Positions 6,216-9,710 of a stretch of 9,710 nucleotides of DNA are shown one piece after another. The first letter of the stretch is position 1, and every line of letters starts with the position of its first letter. Position numbers and translations under genes: made by a program. This DNA comes from Spirochaetaceae bacterium (GTDB lineage Bacteria; Spirochaetota; Spirochaetia; SZUA-6; Fen-1364), in the NCBI GenBank assembly GCA_003141795.1, contig PLNO01000053.1, positions 1 to 9,710 on the forward strand, given 5' to 3'. The notes beneath the pieces were generated by a model. That model was given only the letters and a program-made list of their open reading frames with translations, was not told where the DNA came from and did no database searches.

Positions 6216-6851
6216 GTGGCAAGGAATATCGGTCCGCAGTGCAGACTGTGCAGGAGCCAGGGGTACAAGCTCTATCTCAAGGGAGACAGGTGCAAGGGAC
6301 CCAAGTGCCCCGTCACCCGCAAGAAGGGCGCACCCGGCAAGGGCCCGCGCAGCCGCACCAAAAAGATCTCCGATTACGGCGTCCAGCTTCACGAGAAGCA
6401 GAAGCTGAAGAGGATGTACGGAATGCTCGAGGGCCAGTTCAGCCTTTTCTTCGAGAAGGCGAACAAGGGCAAAGGCATCACCGGTGAGAACCTCATCCAG
6501 ATGCTGGAACGACGGCTGGACAACATCGTCTACCGCATGCACCTCGCGCCTTCCCGCAAGTCGGCCCGGCAGCTCGTTCTGCACGGCCACGTTGCGATCA
6601 ACGGCCGACGCGCATCGGTCCCTTCGCAGCTCGTGAAGGAAAACGACGAGATCTCCGTGCGTGAGAAGAGCACGAAGCTCACCGCCATCAAGGAAAGCCT
6701 GAAGGAGTATTCGCGATCAGGGATCGTCCCCTGGTTGGAGATCGACCCTGACAGGATGGTCGGAAAGGTCCGCGCCATTCCTCGTCGGAGCGAGGTCACC
6801 GACACGGTGGACATCAAAGAGCAGTTGATCGTCGAGCTCTATTCAAAGTGA
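6216..6851 (+). CDS. rpsD: Small-subunit ribosomal protein S4, zinc form
   Basis: S4 starts assembly of the 16S rRNA 5' domain and in several bacteria represses its own synthesis. The 211-residue product begins with GTG ([20 protein letters not shown]), 8 nt after GGGAGG (6202-6207). Cys9, Cys12, Cys26 and Cys31 form the zinc site seen in the cysteine-containing form, as in Thermus S4. [19 protein letters not shown], the S4 RNA-binding domain ([11 protein letters not shown] through [15 protein letters not shown]) and the C-terminal [10 protein letters not shown] are diagnostic. An upstream in-frame ATG at 6114 lies inside rpsK and is rejected. The stop overlaps the ribosome-binding region of rpoA. 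Confidence 0.97.
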   Translation: MARNIGPQCRLCRSQGYKLYLKGDRCKGPKCPVTRKKGAPGKGPRSRTKKISDYGVQLHEKQKLKRMYGMLEGQFSLFFEKANKGKGITGENLIQMLERRLDNIVYRMHLAPSRKSARQLVLHGHVAINGRRASVPSQLVKENDEISVREKSTKLTAIKESLKEYSRSGIVPWLEIDPDRMVGKVRAIPRRSEVTDTVDIKEQLIVELYSK

Positions 6852-6861
6852 GGTGTCCGGC

Positions 6862-7983
6862 ATGGTCCGAAAGAACCTGTTAAAGGGCTTCAAAAAGCCC
6901 AAGGGCATCACCTTCGAGCACAGCGAGGTGGAGGCCAACTACGGCCGGTTCGTCGCGTACCCCTTCGAACGGGGATTCGGCGTGACGATCGGCAATACAT
7001 TGCGCCGCATACTGCTGTCGTCGATTCAGGGATATGCCATTTCCGCCGTGAAAGTCACCACATACAAGGACGACGGTTCGCCGCACATGATCGCGAGCGA
7101 ATACGAGCCCATTCCGGAGATGGTCGAGGACACGCCGGACTTCATCGCCAACCTGAAACAGGTGCAGCTGCGCCTCGTTGGCGACCTGGAGGAGAAGACG
7201 ATCCTCATCGAATCCAAGGGTGGCGGAGAGCTCAAGGCGAAGGACCTGTCGGTGGATACCGACGTGGAGATCGTCAACGGCGACTTCCACCTGGCCACCC
7301 TGATGGACAAGGCCAACGTCGAGATCGAGATACAGATCAACCTGGGCCGCGGGTACGTGCCTGCGGAGCGCAGCGAGAAGTATATCGAGGTGATCGGTAC
7401 GGTCCCCATCGACGCCATTTTTTCGCCGATCCAGAAGGTGAAGTACAGCGTGGAGAACACGCGCGTGGGCCAGCGAACCGATTACGACAAGCTGGTGCTG
7501 GAGATATGGACGGACGGGACGATCACCCCGGACGACGCTCTGGCGGAGGCGGCGAAGATTGCGAAGGACCACTTCACGATCTTCATCAATTTCGACGAGG
7601 CGGAGGCCGGCGGTGACGACGAGATCGACGAGGACGAGGAGCGCATCCGCGCCATCCTCGATACCCCCGTCGAAGAGCTCGAGCTCTCCGTGCGGTCCAG
7701 CAACTGCCTGCGGAATGCGAACATCAGGACGATCGGCGACCTGACGAAGAAGACTGAAGATGAAATCACCAAGACCCGGAACTTCGGGAAGAAGAGCCTC
7801 CAGGAAATCCGCGACAAGCTGCAGGCCCGGGGCCTGGACCTCGGAATGAAGGACTACGCCGCGCTGAAGAAACAACTGAAGAGACAGCTGGCGGGGGAGA
7901 TCGTCCCGACGGAGACGGTCGCTGCGGCGGCCGTGTCGGCGGGCGATGACGAGGGGAAGGAAGACAATGAATCATCGGAGTAG
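6862..7983 (+). CDS. rpoA: RNA polymerase alpha subunit
   Basis: Alpha dimerises to start RNA polymerase assembly, and its C-terminal domain binds promoter UP elements and activators. The N-terminal domain has [11 protein letters not shown] (residues 44-54, with the paired arginines) and the RGYVPAE and [20 protein letters not shown] segments. An acidic linker (DDEIDEDEE) joins the C-terminal domain, where [12 protein letters not shown] begins at residue 277; R278 corresponds to the DNA-binding Arg265 of E. coli. FGKKSLQEI follows. About 40 residues follow the usual end (LGM), first basic and then Ala-rich and acidic, making 373 in total. I chose ATG 6862, 6 nt after GAGGTG; a GTG at 6853 overlaps that site. 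The [15 protein letters not shown] start looks spirochaetal. Confidence 0.97.
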   Translation: MVRKNLLKGFKKPKGITFEHSEVEANYGRFVAYPFERGFGVTIGNTLRRILLSSIQGYAISAVKVTTYKDDGSPHMIASEYEPIPEMVEDTPDFIANLKQVQLRLVGDLEEKTILIESKGGGELKAKDLSVDTDVEIVNGDFHLATLMDKANVEIEIQINLGRGYVPAERSEKYIEVIGTVPIDAIFSPIQKVKYSVENTRVGQRTDYDKLVLEIWTDGTITPDDALAEAAKIAKDHFTIFINFDEAEAGGDDEIDEDEERIRAILDTPVEELELSVRSSNCLRNANIRTIGDLTKKTEDEITKTRNFGKKSLQEIRDKLQARGLDLGMKDYAALKKQLKRQLAGEIVPTETVAAAAVSAGDDEGKEDNESSE

Positions 7984-8380
7984 CTTCAACAGGCTGGGTC
8001 GTACAGCGGCCCACAGGAAAGCCCTCTTGAAGGCCCAGGCGAAGGCGCTCTTCAGGTACGAGAGGATACAAACGACCTCTCCCAAGGCAAAGGAGGCGAG
8101 AAAGCTCGCCGAGAAGCTCATTACCCGCGCCAAGGTCGACTCGGTCCATAACAGGCGCATTGCAGCGCGTTCGATCGACGACGGGCGCATTCTGGACAAG
8201 CTGTTCAAGGATATCGCTCCGCGTTATGCGCAGCGGCCGGGTGGCTATACCCGTATATTGAAAATGGGCAAAAGATTCGGAGATGCCTCGGAAATGGTTA
8301 TTTTGGAGCTTCTTGACAGGAAAGAGCGCGAGCGGAAGCGCAAGAAGAAGGAAGCTCCGGAACCCGCGAAGGAAGGCTGA
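7967..8380 (+). CDS. rplQ: Large-subunit ribosomal protein L17
   Basis: L17 lies near the peptide exit tunnel of the 50S subunit and normally ends the alpha operon. The 137-residue product begins [21 protein letters not shown] and has the [20 protein letters not shown] motif. [32 protein letters not shown] is followed by a basic tail and a short Pro/Ala/Glu end. The ATG at 7967 lies inside the end of rpoA (17-nt overlap), with AAGGAAG (7957-7963) as ribosome-binding site, so translation of the two is probably coupled. An ATG at 7946, further inside rpoA, would add residues unlike any L17 and is rejected. Confidence 0.97.
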   Translation: MNHRSSFNRLGRTAAHRKALLKAQAKALFRYERIQTTSPKAKEARKLAEKLITRAKVDSVHNRRIAARSIDDGRILDKLFKDIAPRYAQRPGGYTRILKMGKRFGDASEMVILELLDRKERERKRKKKEAPEPAKEG

Positions 8381-8395
8381 CGCCGACTGCTCTTT

Positions 8396-8484
8396 CGGGT
8401 GCTGACTACCGTCGTGCACCCGTCGTCATACCCTGGGCCGGCTTCGGACATTCTTCGAAGCCGTGCTCGGGTGCTCTGGGTATG
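8396..8484 (+). other. Structured intergenic segment after rplQ, possible mRNA element
   Basis: Two strong stem-loops follow rplQ. CGGGTGC (8396-8402) pairs with GCACCCG (8416-8422) over a 13-nt loop. CATACCC (8427-8433) pairs with GGGTATG (8478-8484), enclosing an inner 8-bp stem CGGCTTCG/CGAAGCCG (8439-8446 and 8456-8463). A second copy of CGGGTGCT at 8468-8475 could compete for the GCACCCG strand, giving alternative folds. The segment is followed by an A-run (8486-8491), not a U-run, so it is not a standard intrinsic terminator for rplQ. It could be a 3' end structure, a Rho-related site or the 5' leader of the next gene. I do not match it to a known riboswitch. Confidence 0.4.
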
Positions 8485-8516
8485 GAAAAAATCGTGATCC
8501 GGAAGGCCGGCGCCTA

Positions 8517-8538
8517 CGGCGAAAGGGTATTTTCGCCG
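8517..8538 (+). other. Hairpin and weak -10-like sequence before the last gene
   Basis: CGGCGAAA (8517-8524) pairs with TTTCGCCG (8531-8538) over a GGGTAT loop. A second, smaller pairing of CGCC (8511-8514) with GGCG (8518-8521) competes for its 5' arm. Directly after it lies TATAAA (8540-8545), a possible -10 element about 25 nt before the ATG at 8570. I see no convincing -35 at the right distance (8517-8522 is CGGCGA). The downstream gene may have its own weak promoter here or be read through from the operon. Confidence 0.25.
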
Positions 8539-8569
8539 ATATAAAGGTGAGAAGGTACATCGTTTTCCC

Positions 8570-9710
8570 ATGCGACAGAGCCTCAAAATTGCAATAAGTC
8601 TCCTCGCGTCGCTCCTCCTCTTCGCAGGGTTTGCCGTCCTGGCATTCTCCGGATTGTTCAATGTTCTACAGACGAGTTTCTTCCTGCCGCGAGTGGAACA
8701 ATCCTATACTGCCGATTTGAAGCTCCTGGCAGCCGGTATCGATCATTTCCACGAAACGAATCTCGAGACCTTCTCCCAGCTCGCAAGCAAGGATTTCGTC
8801 GCCGCCTCCTTCGCTCCGACTCTCTCCGACCCCACGCTGAAGTCCTGGGCGGCCACCACGGCGGAGCTTGACGTGTTCGGGGTGCGCCTCGTCGGCGCTG
8901 ACGGAAGGCGCATCCTGTACAGCAGCTTCCTGGACATCGACGTCAAGCAGCGGACCGCGGGGACCATCGCCTACAAGAATTACAACGAGGACGGCACCTC
9001 GCTCCCAGGGTCGGATCTGCTGGTCCCTGTCGGGGCACCAGCGCGGGTCCTTGTCGACGGCGCCCACAGCCTTTTCGTCTATGCAATAAGCGTGCAGACG
9101 CACGATTCGGCCGGGGCGTCGCAAAACGGGACTCTTGCCGTCTACGTCGCTGCGAAGGACAGGCTTTTAGGCCAGCTTGCGATGTCTGCCGTCTTTCCCG
9201 TCGAGCGGATCAGTCTCATCGGCAACGGCGGAGTCCTGCTGAACGGACCCGAAGACACCGAATCGCTCGCGGAGCCGCTTCTCGGCATCTGGAGCCGTGC
9301 GCCGTCATCGACCGCGTTCGCTGCGCCTCTCAGCCTTGCGCGTGGCGACGGTTCCGCGGCAGGGTACAGGGTATTCAGCATGAAGCTCGCCCATGGAGGG
9401 TTCGCGAGCATCATTGAGGCGAACGCGAAGTTCGAGATGACCGACCTCATGAAGGGCCTTCTTCTCGCGACGTTCTTCCTCACCGTCTTCCTGCTCATCT
9501 ATCTTCTGCTCAACCTCAAGTCAGATCCCCTCGAGGTGCTTCGCCAGCGCGTGAAGCGCTTCCAGATCCAGCTCATCACCGAGCTCGTGGAGACCCCGGG
9601 GGGCGCTGATTGGAGCAAATGGCGGCGAGAGATGGAGACGCGCAAGGACGAGATCACGTGGCAGATCCAGCGCGGGATCGGCCGTGTGTCCTCCAGGCAG
9701 AAGCCCGTCA
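8570..9710 (+). CDS. Predicted membrane protein with a large extracytoplasmic domain, 3' end outside window
   Basis: I do not recognise this gene. From ATG 8570 the frame stays open to the window end (380 codons). A short basic start (MRQSLK) is followed by a hydrophobic segment (about residues 7-32). A region of about 260 mostly soluble residues and a second strong membrane helix (about residues 297-318, GLLLATFFLTVFLLIYLLL) come next. A charged, probably cytoplasmic, stretch begins DPLEVLRQRVKRFQIQLITE and is cut by the window edge. This layout fits a membrane sensor, with the middle region outside the cytoplasmic membrane like Cache-type ligand-binding domains. I see no diagnostic motif and no clear HAMP domain. 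This is the only ATG, GTG or TTG start upstream of the first membrane segment. The ribosome-binding region (GAGAAGG, 8549-8555) is 14 nt away, so initiation may be weak. Confidence 0.75.
   Translation, partial: MRQSLKIAISLLASLLLFAGFAVLAFSGLFNVLQTSFFLPRVEQSYTADLKLLAAGIDHFHETNLETFSQLASKDFVAASFAPTLSDPTLKSWAATTAELDVFGVRLVGADGRRILYSSFLDIDVKQRTAGTIAYKNYNEDGTSLPGSDLLVPVGAPARVLVDGAHSLFVYAISVQTHDSAGASQNGTLAVYVAAKDRLLGQLAMSAVFPVERISLIGNGGVLLNGPEDTESLAEPLLGIWSRAPSSTAFAAPLSLARGDGSAAGYRVFSMKLAHGGFASIIEANAKFEMTDLMKGLLLATFFLTVFLLIYLLLNLKSDPLEVLRQRVKRFQIQLITELVETPGGADWSKWRREMETRKDEITWQIQRGIGRVSSRQKPV

Noticed and set aside
6880..7875. 331-codon open frame on the - strand inside rpoA
   Set aside because: It is antisense to rpoA, whose + strand translation is clearly conserved; the composition is that of a GC-rich shadow frame.
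8486..8491. A-run after the rplQ downstream hairpin as a terminator on the - strand
   Set aside because: A - strand terminator here would need a convergent gene, and no plausible - strand coding region lies in or next to this interval.
8868..9089. 73-codon frame on the + strand within the last gene
   Set aside because: It lies in a different frame inside the longer membrane-protein frame, which has coherent membrane segments and no interruption.

Overview
The window is a GC-rich, tightly packed stretch of the conserved ribosomal-protein 'spc' and 'alpha' operons, all on the + strand, followed by the 5' part of an unrelated membrane-protein gene. The order is rplX (3' end only), rplE, rpsZ (type-Z rpsN), rpsH, rplF, rplR, rpsE, rpmD, rplO, secY, rpmJ, rpsM, rpsK, rpsD, rpoA, rplQ, then a two-membrane-segment protein cut by the window end. 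The gene content and order are standard. There is no adk, map or infA between secY and rpmJ. The alpha-subunit N-terminus ([15 protein letters not shown]) looks to me like that of Treponema and related spirochaetes. I therefore lean towards a GC-rich member of the Spirochaetia, probably Spirochaetales, but this rests on memory and not on a search.

The genes work together. Ten small- and large-subunit proteins precede SecY, the translocon channel. L36, S13, S11, S4, the RNA polymerase alpha subunit and L17 follow it. Most junctions are a few bases long or overlap: GTGA between rplX and rplE, TAATG between rplO and secY, and 17 nt between rpoA and rplQ. Co-transcription and translational coupling are therefore very likely. 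The ribosomal proteins that exist in zinc and zinc-free forms (L24, S14, S4, L36) are all in the zinc (cysteine) form. Four genes appear to use GTG or TTG starts (rplE, rplF, rpsK, rpsD), and rpsE probably does too.

The unusual part is in the wider junctions. Short GC-rich palindromes able to form hairpins sit immediately before the ribosome-binding sites of rpsZ (one), rplR (three, exact 27-nt period), rpsE (three, 30-nt period) and rpsK (three, irregular). The rplR and rpsE arrays are clearly one family: same stem-loop plan, a GTAC-containing core, a shared GCTGGAA spacer and a flanking ATG. In the rplF-rplR junction the array also forms an open 29-codon frame. It starts 3 nt after the rplF stop, and its TGA overlaps the rplR ATG. 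These elements are the best candidates here for something undescribed.

Other oddities are a roughly 65-residue Ala/Lys/Glu/Pro-rich N-terminal extension on L5, a charged C-terminal tail on RpoA, and a structured 189-nt region after rplQ that has strong inverted repeats but no U-tract terminator. The last gene encodes a predicted membrane sensor-like protein of unknown function.
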